Source of the DNA: Streptacidiphilus albus JL83
GTDB taxonomy: Bacteria; Actinomycetota; Actinomycetes; Streptomycetales; Streptomycetaceae
Reading direction: 5' to 3'
NCBI RefSeq assembly: GCF_000744705.1
Contig: NZ_JQML01000001.1
Location: 4,598,017 to 4,662,016 of the forward strand
DNA: 64,000 bases
Positions 22,815 to 30,725 of this stretch are shown here, piece after piece; the stretch's first letter is position 1, and every line of letters begins with the position of its first letter. The notes below the pieces were generated by a model that had not been told where the DNA came from, made no database searches, and was given only the letters and a program-made list of their open reading frames with translations. A program made the position numbers and the translations under genes.

Positions 22815-23345
22815 TCATTCTCCCTCGGACGGTCGGACTCCGGCCGGAGCAGCGGCCCGGGCCGAGGGTCGCGGGGCGGCCGACCGGGAGGCGGACGGCG
22901 CGGTGCGGGCGGCCTGGGCCGCCTTGTCGAGGGCGGCCTGGAGCGACTGGGCGTAGCCGTCGGAGGTGTAGGTCGCACCGGAGACCACGTCGATGTCCGC
23001 GCCCTGGGCCTTCAGCGCCTCGGCGGTGAGGAGCGGCAGCGCATAGGAGTCGATCTCGCTGCTGCGCCCGCCGGAGGTCTGCTGCAGGACGGCCACACCG
23101 GTCAGCTTCCCGGCCTTCAGCACTGCCTGGACCTGCATGGTCCCGTAGCGGGTGGGGACGGAGCTGCCGGTGTAGCTGCCGCTCGCGGTGGCGGGCGGCG
23201 CGGCGGCGGCGCCGGTGGAGCTGTTCACCGCCGGGGCGGACCCGCCCAGCGCCGGCCGGAGGGCGCCCCCGGTCCCGGCCTTCACCCCGATGATCAGAGC
23301 GACGCCGGTCGTGGTCGCGGCCAGCGCCATGGTGGTCCTGCGCAT
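22815..23345 (-). CDS. extracytoplasmic FMN-binding domain protein
   Basis: The 176-residue protein has an N-terminal membrane or signal segment (MALAATTTGVALIIGVKAG), a flexible linker, and an FMN-binding domain (about 58-145). The DVVSGATYTSDGY motif contains the Thr (Thr125) that in NqrC/RnfG-like domains carries covalently bound FMN, attached by ApbE. It should act outside the membrane as an electron carrier. The gene follows the ferric-reductase-like gene by about 20 bases in the same operon, so the pair probably forms an electron path across the membrane. The C-terminal tail is Ala/Pro-rich and disordered. No apbE gene is present in the window. Confidence 0.9.
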   Translation of the reverse strand: MRRTTMALAATTTGVALIIGVKAGTGGALRPALGGSAPAVNSSTGAAAAPPATASGSYTGSSVPTRYGTMQVQAVLKAGKLTGVAVLQQTSGGRSSEIDSYALPLLTAEALKAQGADIDVVSGATYTSDGYAQSLQAALDKAAQAARTAPSASRSAAPRPSARAAAPAGVRPSEGE

Positions 23346-23364
23346 GCAGCCTCTCCCTTCCTGG

Positions 23365-24789
23365 TCAGAACTGGAACGCCTCGATGTGGATCCGGTGGCG
23401 GGGGACGCCCGAGCGGCGCAGCTCGGCCCGCACCGACTCGGTCATCCCGACCGGTCCGCAGAGGTAGACCTCGCGCTGGGCGAGGTCGGGGACCATCCGC
23501 CGGAGCTCGGCGCCGCGCAGCGGGTCGTCGTGGGCGCCGCCGCGCGGGCCGGTCCGGGCGAAGAGGCCGAAGCCCCGCCTGCGGGCGATGGACTCCAGTT
23601 CCCCGTAGAGCGCCAGGTCCTCCGGCTGCGAGGCCCGGTAGACCAGGACGACATCGGCGCCCTGCCCCGGCAGGGTCTCGTAGAGGGCCCGGAGCGGGGT
23701 GATCCCCGCGCCGCCGCCGATCAGCAGCGTCCGTCGGCGCCGCCTGCCCCAGCGTGCGCTCCGGCGCGCGGTGAAGGCTCCGTAGGGGCCCTCGAACCAC
23801 ACCCGGGTGCCGGGCCGCAGCCGGCCGAGGCCGGCGCTGGAGTCCCCGAGGTCCTTGACCGTGATCCGCAGGCCGTCGGCCCGGGGCGCGGCCGAGAGCG
23901 AGTAGGGGTGGGACTGCCACCACTGGCCCCGGGCCAGGAAGCGCCAGCGCAGGAACTGCCCGGCCTCGGCCCCGAGCCGGTCGAGCCGGCGGCCGCGGAG
24001 GTGGACGGAGACCACGCCGGGGCCTTCGACGACCACCCGCTCGACCCGTACCCGGTGCCGCAGCGAGCGGGCGAGCGGCAGCGCCACCCGGAAGAGCAGT
24101 ACCGCGGCGGCCACGGCGATGTGGGCGGCGGACCAGAGCACCCGGTTGCGCAGCGAGGCGGAGAACTCGGTGCCGACCGCGAACTCGTGGGCGAAGGCCA
24201 GCCCGATGGCCAGGTACACCAGCAGGTGGACGTGGTACCAGGACTCGTAGGAGAGCTTGCGCCGCACGGCGCGGGCGGAGACCACGCCGACCAGGACCAG
24301 CAGTCCGAGCGAGATCGCGGAGAGCCAGACGTCCGGGTAGTCGAAGATCACGCTGACGCCCTCGGCCACCGGGTTCCGCCCGGACTGCCAGGCGTAGCCG
24401 AGCACGATCAGCACCGCGTGGGCGCAGGCCAGGCCGACGGTGTACTCGCCGAGCGCGCGGTGGTGGCGGGCGACGGTGTCCGAGCCGACCCGGTTCTCCA
24501 GCCAGGGCACCCGCGCCATCAGCGCGACCAGGACCAGCAGCAGGTAGGCGGCCAGCAGCCCGGCGATCCGGCCGGCCGCGGTGAGGCAGGCCGCGCCGTT
24601 GTCGAGCGAGCCGGGGATGGTGTTCTGCCACCAGACGAAGAGGACCGGCGGCACTCCGGCCGCGATGGCCAGCAGCAGCGCCCAGGAGCGGAGCCGGTGC
24701 GGTGCGACCAGTCCGTCGATACCGCCCGGAGTGCCCGCGCGGCCCCGGTGTCGGGCCTGCTGCGAGGGGGGTGTGCCCACGGCGGTCAT
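23365..24789 (-). CDS. ferric-reductase-like transmembrane flavoprotein
   Basis: The 474-residue protein passes electrons from NAD(P)H through FAD to membrane haem. It has an N-terminal ferric-reductase-like membrane domain (about 30-240, six helices) with paired histidines for haem (RHHRALGEYTVGLACAHAVL; WYHVHLLVYLAIGLAFAHEF). An FAD domain (HPYSLSAAP) and an NAD(P) domain (GGGAGITPLRALYE; VYLCGPVGM) follow. The start ATG at 24789 begins MTAVGTPPSQQ. It is the first gene of an operon with the FMN-binding protein and two-component system. Likely acceptors are the FMN protein and then metal ions or other extracellular oxidants, which is inference. Confidence 0.93.
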   Translation of the reverse strand: MTAVGTPPSQQARHRGRAGTPGGIDGLVAPHRLRSWALLLAIAAGVPPVLFVWWQNTIPGSLDNGAACLTAAGRIAGLLAAYLLLVLVALMARVPWLENRVGSDTVARHHRALGEYTVGLACAHAVLIVLGYAWQSGRNPVAEGVSVIFDYPDVWLSAISLGLLVLVGVVSARAVRRKLSYESWYHVHLLVYLAIGLAFAHEFAVGTEFSASLRNRVLWSAAHIAVAAAVLLFRVALPLARSLRHRVRVERVVVEGPGVVSVHLRGRRLDRLGAEAGQFLRWRFLARGQWWQSHPYSLSAAPRADGLRITVKDLGDSSAGLGRLRPGTRVWFEGPYGAFTARRSARWGRRRRRTLLIGGGAGITPLRALYETLPGQGADVVLVYRASQPEDLALYGELESIARRRGFGLFARTGPRGGAHDDPLRGAELRRMVPDLAQREVYLCGPVGMTESVRAELRRSGVPRHRIHIEAFQF

Positions 24790-24947
24790 GAGCGGCTCCG
24801 GTCGGTGCGGCTGCGGGTGCTGTTCGGTGCGTCGCGGCACCGGCTCCGGTCGGCCGGTGCGACAGGGTGTCGCCCGGCACCTCCGCCAGGTACCACCAGC
24901 ACTCTCGCCGCAGCGGCCTAACACTGCGGTAACAGCCGCCGCCCGGG

Positions 24948-25760
24948 CTACCGCAGGGCCGGGGCCACCGCCGGGGCGGCCGAGGAGGCGTTCGAGTCGT
25001 GGTCGGAACTCCCGCCGGACTCCCCGCCGGTGGTGCCGCCGGCGACCAGCCCCACCACCAGGAACAGCACCAGCAGCGCCTTCGCCGCACCGCTGAGCAC
25101 CAGCGGCCGGGTGGCCGAGACCACCGGCCCGGTCGGCCGGTCGCCGTCGCCGAACAGCCGCTTGGGGTAGGCGGAGGAGAGCAGCAGGCTGTACGCGCCG
25201 AACCGCATGGAGAAGCGGAGGACCGCCGCCGTGGCCTCGAACAGCGGCCTCGGCATCCGGCCGAGGACCAGCACGACCAGCCAGACGAAGAAGGAGAGCA
25301 CGGTCCAGCCGCCGACGGCCAGCGCCTGGACGATCGCGGCCGGGATCATCAGCAGCAGCCGGAAGAAGACCGCGAGCCGGTTCAGCGTCCCGGGCCGCAC
25401 CTCCACCTGGACCAGGTGGTCGACCGGCAGGAACAGCGCGAACGGCGGGTAGCTGTCGACCAGCAGCATCGAACTGGAGGCCACCCGGGTCTCGTAGGCG
25501 AGGTAGCCCGCGAGGTAGCGGGCGGTCGGGGCCGGCATCCGGCCCAGCACCAGCGCGCCGAACCAGGCCGCGACCACCACGAAGAAGGCGACGACGGACA
25601 GCGCCCAGACCACCACGTACTGCGGGATCAGCAGCAGGTGGCGCAGCAGCACGGTGAGCCGGCGCTGGCGGCCGGGCTCCGGGACGTCCAGGGCCGGCAG
25701 CCATTCACCGGCCCCGTGCTCCCGGGGTGGTTCCGGTGCTGCCCAGGTGGCGTTCGCCAT
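24948..25760 (-). CDS. DUF4389 family membrane protein
   Basis: The 270-residue protein has two DUF4389 repeats. Each begins with a re-entrant hydrophobic pair (LTVLLRHLLLIPQYVVVWAL; LAVFFRLLLMIPAAIVQALA) followed by an FFxxxAxWFxxLxLGRMP-type motif (GALVLGRMPAP and VVLVLGRMPRP). A further hydrophobic segment lies near the C terminus (LLVLFLVVGLVAGG), followed by a Gly/Ser-rich tail. The start ATG is at 25760. The family's function is unknown; it is often near metabolism or stress genes in actinobacteria. It is divergent from the phosphodiesterase gene at 26091 and separated from the reductase operon by 158 bases. Confidence 0.88.
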   Translation of the reverse strand: MANATWAAPEPPREHGAGEWLPALDVPEPGRQRRLTVLLRHLLLIPQYVVVWALSVVAFFVVVAAWFGALVLGRMPAPTARYLAGYLAYETRVASSSMLLVDSYPPFALFLPVDHLVQVEVRPGTLNRLAVFFRLLLMIPAAIVQALAVGGWTVLSFFVWLVVLVLGRMPRPLFEATAAVLRFSMRFGAYSLLLSSAYPKRLFGDGDRPTGPVVSATRPLVLSGAAKALLVLFLVVGLVAGGTTGGESGGSSDHDSNASSAAPAVAPALR

Positions 25761-26090
25761 GTCCGCGCTCCTTCGGCCGGGCCGCCCGTCGCCCCGGTGC
25801 GTCCACGCTCGCAGCTGGGGCGTGGCCGGGCACCCCGGCGGACCCGTCCGGTCGACCCGCGCCGGCCGCGGACCGCGGGCCTGCACCGCTCGCCGCTCGC
25901 GGATCGCGGTTCGCGGTTCGCGGTCCGCACTGCCGTCCTCCCGGCGAACTCCCGGTGTCGGCCGGGTGAATGCTTGGACCGGCGGACCAAGGGAGCCCGG
26001 GCGCGGAGGGCCCCGGGCGGGCCGGGGCCGCGGCGCCGGTGGGTAGGGTGCCGCCAACCCCCCTTCCCCCGAACGAACGGAAGAACAGCT
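25761..26090. other. divergent promoter region with 7-bp tandem repeats
   Basis: No gene is seen. This spacer must hold the promoters of the DUF4389 gene (minus) and the phosphodiesterase gene (plus). Four consecutive seven-base units (GCGGATC, GCGGTTC, GCGGTTC, GCGGTCC) lie at 25899-25926 and could be a regulator-binding array. Confidence 0.5.
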
Positions 26091-26975
26091 GTGTCCAGTA
26101 CCTGGCCCGCCGGCCCCCGCCGCGTCCTGGTCGTCGGCATCGACGGCGTCCGACTCGACCTGCTCCCGGAGCTGGACACCCCGCACCTGGACTCCGTGGC
26201 CGCGGCCGGCTTCCTGGCGCCGGTCGAGGTCGACGAGGCCACGCCGACCATGTCCGGGCCGTGCTGGGCCACCATCGCCACCGGTGTCGGCGTCGCCAAG
26301 CACGGCGTCTTCGGCAACCACTTCGGCGGCAACCGGCTGGACGTCTTCCCGGACTTCACCACCCGGCTGGCCTCGGCCCACCGGCGGCGCACCTTCGCGG
26401 CCGGCGGCTGGGAGCCGCTGTTCCTGGCCCGTGAGGGCGGCCCGCTGTTCGCCGCCCCCGGCCGGCTCTCCTACGTGGCACCGCTGGAGGACTCCCCGGA
26501 GGCCTGGGAGGTCTGCGACGAGCGGGTGACCGCCGAGGCCGTGTACGTGCTGGGCGGCGCGGACGACCCGCAGGCGTCCTTCGTCTACCTGGGCGCGGTC
26601 GACGAGACCGCCCACTTCCTGGGCTGCGGGGCGGAGTACCGCCGCTCGATCGCCCTGGCCGACCAGCGGCTGGGCCGGCTGCTGGCGGCGGTCCGCGGCC
26701 GCTCGACCCATGCCGAGGAGGAGTGGACGGTGATCGTGGTGACCGACCACGGCCATGTCGACGCGGGCGGCCACGGCGGGCGCAGCACCGTGGAGCGGAC
26801 GGCCTGGGTGGCCGCCTCCGGCCCCGGCATCGCGGCCGGCGGGCCGGTCCTGCCGGTCCGCCACGTCGACGTCGCGGCGCAGGTCTACGCCGCCCTGGAG
26901 ATAGCCCCCGACCCGCACTGGACCCTGGAGGGCCGCCCGTTCACTCCGGCCGCCGAACCGGCGCCGGTCGGCTGA
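26091..26975 (+). CDS. alkaline-phosphatase-superfamily phosphodiesterase
   Basis: The 294-residue enzyme belongs to the nucleotide pyrophosphatase/phosphodiesterase type. Metal and catalytic segments are VVGIDGVRLDLL (first Asp), PTMSGPCWATIATG (nucleophile Ser/Thr region), GAVDETAHFLG (Asp and His) and VTDHGHVDAGGHGG (Asp-His and His). Two metal ions should be bound. It starts at GTG 26091 with GGAAG upstream. There is no signal peptide, so it is probably cytoplasmic, unlike many relatives. The gene stands alone with a terminator after it. The substrate is unknown; it could be a nucleotide or phospholipid-type diester. Confidence 0.9.
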   Translation: MSSTWPAGPRRVLVVGIDGVRLDLLPELDTPHLDSVAAAGFLAPVEVDEATPTMSGPCWATIATGVGVAKHGVFGNHFGGNRLDVFPDFTTRLASAHRRRTFAAGGWEPLFLAREGGPLFAAPGRLSYVAPLEDSPEAWEVCDERVTAEAVYVLGGADDPQASFVYLGAVDETAHFLGCGAEYRRSIALADQRLGRLLAAVRGRSTHAEEEWTVIVVTDHGHVDAGGHGGRSTVERTAWVAASGPGIAAGGPVLPVRHVDVAAQVYAALEIAPDPHWTLEGRPFTPAAEPAPVG

Positions 26976-26995
26976 GCCCCCGGCGTACTCCTGGC

Positions 26996-27045
26996 AGCGG
27001 CGCGCGCCCGCCCCGGTCCCGACGACCGGCGGCGGGCGCGCCGTT
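26996..27045 (+). terminator. terminator after the phosphodiesterase gene
   Basis: GGCGCGCGCCCGCC pairs with GGCGGGCGCGCC around an inner CCGG / CCGG pairing, a long GC stem of about 15 bp 20 bases after the stop codon. Confidence 0.7.
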
Positions 27046-27231
27046 GGGTACCGGGGGTCTGTGTACGCAGAGGGCCTGTTGCCGTGCACCCGTTCGGCGC
27101 TATGTTGACACAAAGTCTCATAAGCGGCCCGCACCTCGCCTCCGGCGGCAGACCTCCACCGAAGGCCGGTACGGACCGCATTCGCCGTACTACGCTCTGC
27201 CAGGGCCGAGCCGGAGCCGCAGGAGGACGTC

Positions 27232-29094
27232 ATGCCCGCCGTTTCCACCGAACACGCGCAGCTGCGCCCGCGCCGGGTCGCCTTCGACTGGAGCGACACC
27301 CCGCTGCACTGGGTGCCGGGCGACCCCTTCTCCACTCACATGATCAATGTGCTGCACCTGCTGCTGCCGGCCGGTGAGCGCTGGTTCGTCCACGTCTACA
27401 AGCAGATCCTGCCGCTGGTCCGCGACCCCGCCCTGCGCGAGGACGTGATCGGCTTCATCGGCCAGGAGGCGATGCACGCCCAGGCCCACTCCACCGTGCT
27501 GGACCACCTGCGGGCCCAGGGGCTCGACCCCACCCCGTACACCGAGCAGATGGACTGGTTCTTCGAGCACCTGCTCGGCGACACCACCGCGCCGCCGCTG
27601 GGCCGGCGCTGGTGGCTGATGGAGCGGGTCGCGATCATCGCCGCGATCGAGCACTACACCGCCGTCCTCGGCAAGTGGGTGCTGGACGCGGAGGGCTTCG
27701 AGCGGTACGGCGCCGACCCGATGATGCTGGACCTGCTGCGCTGGCACGGCGCGGAGGAGGTCGAGCACCGCTCCGTCGCCTTCGACGTCTTCCAGCACCT
27801 GGACGGCGGCTACGGGCGGCGGCAGCGGACCATGGCCATCGTCTTCCCGACCATGGCCTGGCTGTGGGTGCGCGGGGTGAAGTTCTTCCTGGCGAACGAC
27901 CCCGAACTCACCCCCGCCCAGCGGCGGGCGGCCGAACCGCACCTGCGCGACTGGGTCAGGGCCGGACGGGCCGACCTGGTCCCCGCGCCGAAGATGCTCC
28001 TCGCCGCCGTGCCGCGCTACCTGCGCCGCCGCTACCACCCCTCACAGGAGGGCTCGACCGCGAAGGCCCTGGCCTATCTGGCGAGCTCCCCGGCCGCGCG
28101 GGCGGCCGAGGCAGCCGCCGCGCCGCCCGTGCTGGAACTGGTCGTGGCCGGGCGCGGCCGTCCGGCCGAGGACGTCGCCGAGCTGCGGCTCGCGGCGGCC
28201 GACGGGGGCGAGCTGCCGGCCTGGGAGCCCGGCGCCCACCTGGACCTGCTGCTGCCCTCCGGCCTGGTCCGGCAGTACTCCCTCTGCGGCGACCCGGCCG
28301 ACCGCTCGGCCTACCGGATCGCGGTCCGGCTCACCGAGGACAGCCGGGGCGGCTCCCGCGAGGTCCACCAGGCACTCACGCCCGGCGCGCGGATCGACGC
28401 GCACCCGCCGCGCAACCGCTTCGCCTCCGGCGACGACCCCGAGCGCCCGCAGTTCTTCGTCGCCGGCGGCATCGGCATCACCCCGATCCTGCCGAAGGTC
28501 CGCGCGGCCGCCGCCCGGGGCGCCGACTGGCAGCTGCTCTACCTCGGCCGTTCGCGCCCGACCATGCCCTACCTCGACGAAGTCGAGGCTCTGGACGGGC
28601 TCGGGGCCGTCGAGGGGTCGGTCGGACGGGTCCGCGTCGTCGCCACCGGGACCGAGGGCCGGCCCGACCTCGCCGCCGCGCTGGCCGGGGCCCCGGCCGA
28701 CGCCGAGGTCCAGGTCTGCGGCCCGGAAGGGCTGACCGACGCCGTGGTCGCCGCCCTGGCCGAGCTGCGCCCCGGAGCCGAGGCCCGGCTGGAGCGCTTC
28801 CACCCCGCCGGGGGCGCGGCGGACCAGGCCGACGCCGAGGTCGAGGTCGAGCTCGCCCGCAGCGGCCGGACGGTCACCGTCCCGGCCGCGCGCAGTGTGC
28901 TCGGCGCCCTCCGCGAGGAACTGCCCGACCTGCCCTACTCCTGCGAGCAGGGCTTCTGCGGCACCTGCCGGGCCACCGTGCTGGCCGGGACGCCGGACCA
29001 CCGCGGCGAGGCGCTGACCGAGGCGGAGCAGGAGGACTCGATGCTGCTCTGCGTCTCCCGCAGCCGGGACGGCCGACTGGTGCTGGACCTCTGA
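27232..29094 (+). CDS. fused diiron oxygenase-like and FAD/2Fe-2S reductase
   Basis: The 620-residue protein joins two modules. Residues 1-280 are of the PF10118 'metal-dependent hydrolase' type, a ferritin-like fold with putative diiron ligands: Glu79 and His82 (QEAMHAQAH), Glu140-His141, and Glu175/178 with His179 (GAEEVEHRS). Residues about 310-530 are a ferredoxin-NADP-reductase-like module with RQYSLCG (FAD) and VAGGIGITPIL (NAD). The last 90 residues are a plant-type [2Fe-2S] domain with Cys571, 576, 579 and 607. The chain therefore carries its own electron supply and is likely a self-sufficient oxygenase or desaturase on a lipid-like substrate; this is inference. ATG 27232 follows AGGAGG. 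Confidence 0.9.
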   Translation: MPAVSTEHAQLRPRRVAFDWSDTPLHWVPGDPFSTHMINVLHLLLPAGERWFVHVYKQILPLVRDPALREDVIGFIGQEAMHAQAHSTVLDHLRAQGLDPTPYTEQMDWFFEHLLGDTTAPPLGRRWWLMERVAIIAAIEHYTAVLGKWVLDAEGFERYGADPMMLDLLRWHGAEEVEHRSVAFDVFQHLDGGYGRRQRTMAIVFPTMAWLWVRGVKFFLANDPELTPAQRRAAEPHLRDWVRAGRADLVPAPKMLLAAVPRYLRRRYHPSQEGSTAKALAYLASSPAARAAEAAAAPPVLELVVAGRGRPAEDVAELRLAAADGGELPAWEPGAHLDLLLPSGLVRQYSLCGDPADRSAYRIAVRLTEDSRGGSREVHQALTPGARIDAHPPRNRFASGDDPERPQFFVAGGIGITPILPKVRAAAARGADWQLLYLGRSRPTMPYLDEVEALDGLGAVEGSVGRVRVVATGTEGRPDLAAALAGAPADAEVQVCGPEGLTDAVVAALAELRPGAEARLERFHPAGGAADQADAEVEVELARSGRTVTVPAARSVLGALREELPDLPYSCEQGFCGTCRATVLAGTPDHRGEALTEAEQEDSMLLCVSRSRDGRLVLDL

Positions 29095-29199
29095 CCGCAC
29101 CCCTCTCCATGGCCACCGCCTCTCCATGGCCACCGGCCACGGCCGCGACCCCGGGCCGCCAGGGTCGCGGCCGGACCGGTGCCCGGGGAGACTGATGCC

Positions 29200-29955
29200 G
29201 TGACAGCTGACGAGGCGGACGCCGCGCGCCCCCCGGACGGGCCGGACGGCCAGGCGCACGAGGGCGAGGCGCACCAGAACGGCATCGGCGGCCGGCTGAA
29301 CTGGCTCCGGGCCGCCGTGCTCGGCGCGAACGACGGGGTGGTGTCCACGGCCGGCCTGGTGGTCGGCGTGGCCGGGGCGACCAGTTCCGCGGACGCCCTG
29401 CTCACCGCCGGCCTGGCCGGACTGCTGGCCGGCTCGCTGTCGATGGCGGCCGGCGAGTACGTGTCGGTCAGCACCCAGCGGGACTCCGAGCAGGCCGCCC
29501 TGGACCAGGAGCGCCAGGAGCTCCGGACCACGCCCGAGGCCGAGCTGGCCGAACTGGCCGGGCTCTACCGGGCCAAGGGCCTGGACGCGGAGCTGGCCCA
29601 GGCAGTGGCGGTCCAGCTGACCCGCCACGACGCGCTGGCCGCGCACGCCGAGACCGAGCTGGGCATCGACCCCGACGGGCTGGCCAACCCCTGGCACGCC
29701 GCCTTCGCCAGCTTCCTGGCCTTCACCGTGGGGGCGCTGCTGCCGCTGCTGGCGATGGTGCTGCCGCCCGCGTCGGTCCGGCTGCCGATCACCGTGGTGT
29801 CGGTGCTGGCGGCGCTCACCGGCTGCGGCTGGATCAGCGCCCTGCTGGGGAGGGCCCCGGTCCGCCCGGCGGTGCTGCGCAACGTGGCCGGCGGCGCCCT
29901 CGCCATGGCGATCACCTACGGCGTCGGCGAGCTGCTGGGCGCCTCCGGCGCCTGA
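29200..29955 (+). CDS. VIT-family iron/manganese transporter
   Basis: The 251-residue membrane protein belongs to the VIT1/CCC1 family, which moves Fe2+ or Mn2+ out of the cytosol. TM1 carries the signature NWLRAAVLGANDGVVSTAGL. TM2 ends in GLLAGSLSMAAGEYVSVSTQ, and the cytoplasmic metal-binding helix (about 95-150) is rich in Glu and His (REDSEQAALDQERQEL-like region and TRHDALAAHAETELG). Three C-terminal helices follow. It starts at GTG 29200. It lies 100 bases after the diiron fusion gene and may match iron supply to it or relieve iron excess. Confidence 0.93.
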   Translation: MTADEADAARPPDGPDGQAHEGEAHQNGIGGRLNWLRAAVLGANDGVVSTAGLVVGVAGATSSADALLTAGLAGLLAGSLSMAAGEYVSVSTQRDSEQAALDQERQELRTTPEAELAELAGLYRAKGLDAELAQAVAVQLTRHDALAAHAETELGIDPDGLANPWHAAFASFLAFTVGALLPLLAMVLPPASVRLPITVVSVLAALTGCGWISALLGRAPVRPAVLRNVAGGALAMAITYGVGELLGASGA

Positions 29956-30013
29956 GCCCGGGCCTGCGGGCCCGGTGCCCACCTGCGGTTCGACCAGGGG
30001 GCTGCGGATGGAG

Positions 30014-30019
30014 TACAGT
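30014..30019 (+). promoter_or_regulatory. putative -10 box of tRNA-Asp copy 2
   Basis: TACAGT lies 35 bases before the tRNA, with TTCGAC 19 bases further upstream as a weak -35. The spacing is slightly long, so this is tentative. Confidence 0.35.
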
Positions 30020-30054
30020 TCCGTTGTCGCACAGCAAGCGGGTGCGTCGCTCAA

Positions 30055-30128
30055 GGCCTCGTGGAGCAGTTGGTTAGCTCGCCACCCTGTCAAGGTGGAG
30101 GTCGCGGGTTCAAGTCCCGTCGAGGTCG
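30055..30128 (+). tRNA. tRNA-Asp (GUC anticodon), copy 2
   Basis: The 74 bases are identical to 19844-19917. It is a complete cloverleaf with its own downstream terminator, so it is expressed as a single-gene unit. Confidence 0.97.
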
Positions 30129-30132
30129 CATG

Positions 30133-30174
30133 ATGCAGAAGGCCCGGATCCGAATGGATCCGGGCCTTCTGCAT
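30133..30174. terminator. 19-bp stem terminator of tRNA-Asp copy 2
   Basis: A perfect 19-bp stem (30133-30151 with 30156-30174; arm starts ATGCAGAAGGCCCGG) with loop GAAT, followed by TTTCC. It begins five bases after the tRNA. Confidence 0.92.
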
Positions 30175-30382
30175 TTCCGCAGGCCATCCAGGGAATGTGA
30201 CCTGGATCACTTAAGTATTCTTTACCTTCTCATACCTTTTCCCGCGCCACCAGGAACAACAGCAGCAGAGGTAATTTAATATATACAATTGCACACAAAA
30301 ACCAGTGGCCCCGCAGGTCCCGAACGGAACGCAGGACTGGCCGAAAACATACTTGACGGGTCCCCCGGCCGGAGAAAAACAA
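30175..30382. other. AT-rich island between two terminators
   Basis: No gene is visible. Bases about 30195-30305 are strikingly AT-rich for this genome (for example AGTATTCTTTACCTTCTC and GGTAATTTAATATATACAAT). The stretch is isolated by the tRNA terminator on the left and the bldC terminator on the right. It could be a nucleoid-protein (Lsr2) site or contain the promoter of a small RNA. Confidence 0.55.
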
Positions 30383-30416
30383 AGCCGTACCGAACCCGGC
30401 GGAGTTCGGTACGGCT
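30383..30416. terminator. terminator of bldC
   Basis: AGCCGTACCGAAC / GTTCGGTACGGCT form a 13-bp stem with an eight-base loop. The minus strand continues TTTGTTTTTC after the stem, so it is an intrinsic terminator for bldC; the plus side also ends CTGCTTTTC. Confidence 0.92.
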
Positions 30417-30518
30417 CTGCTTTTCAAGATCCTCGGCCTACTGCGTGCCGAACGGATGCGCCCGTCGCTGGGACATCCGACGCGGAAGGACGAGGGCAAG
30501 ACTCGGGTCCGCCCGGCC

Positions 30519-30725
30519 TCAGACTTCGCCACGCTGCTGCGGGATACCCGCAAGCAGCGCACGAACCTCGGCCTCACGGTAACGACGATGCCCACCGAGC
30601 GTACGGATCGACGTGAGCTTGCCGGCCTTGGCCCAGCGAGTGACCGTCTTAGGGTCAACGCGGAACATGGTGGCAACCTCAGCCGGCGTCAGCAGCGGTT
30701 CGGCATCAGGGGTGCGAGCGGTCAT
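30519..30725 (-). CDS. bldC: BldC, MerR-like developmental regulator
   Basis: The 68-residue protein is a single MerR-like winged helix-turn-helix. It runs LLTPAEVATMFRVDPKTVTR, then WAKAGKLTSIRTLGGHRRYR, ending in a short tail (IPQQRGEV). In Streptomyces BldC binds direct repeats head-to-tail and holds back the onset of sporulation. The length and the RTLGGHRRY wing are characteristic. It starts at ATG 30725. As known for streptomycetes, the valine dehydrogenase gene lies a short distance upstream on the opposite strand. A terminator follows 100 bases after the stop. Confidence 0.96.
   Translation of the reverse strand: MTARTPDAEPLLTPAEVATMFRVDPKTVTRWAKAGKLTSIRTLGGHRRYREAEVRALLAGIPQQRGEV

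Noticed and set aside
19844-30128. Possible attL/attR of an active integrative element at the tRNA-Asp pair
   Set aside because: Both copies are complete and no integrase or excisionase lies between them, so only a past event or plain gene duplication can be argued.
28042-30210. 722-codon minus-strand frame opposite the oxygenase and VIT genes
   Set aside because: Antisense to two well-supported genes and a tRNA; no recognisable motif.
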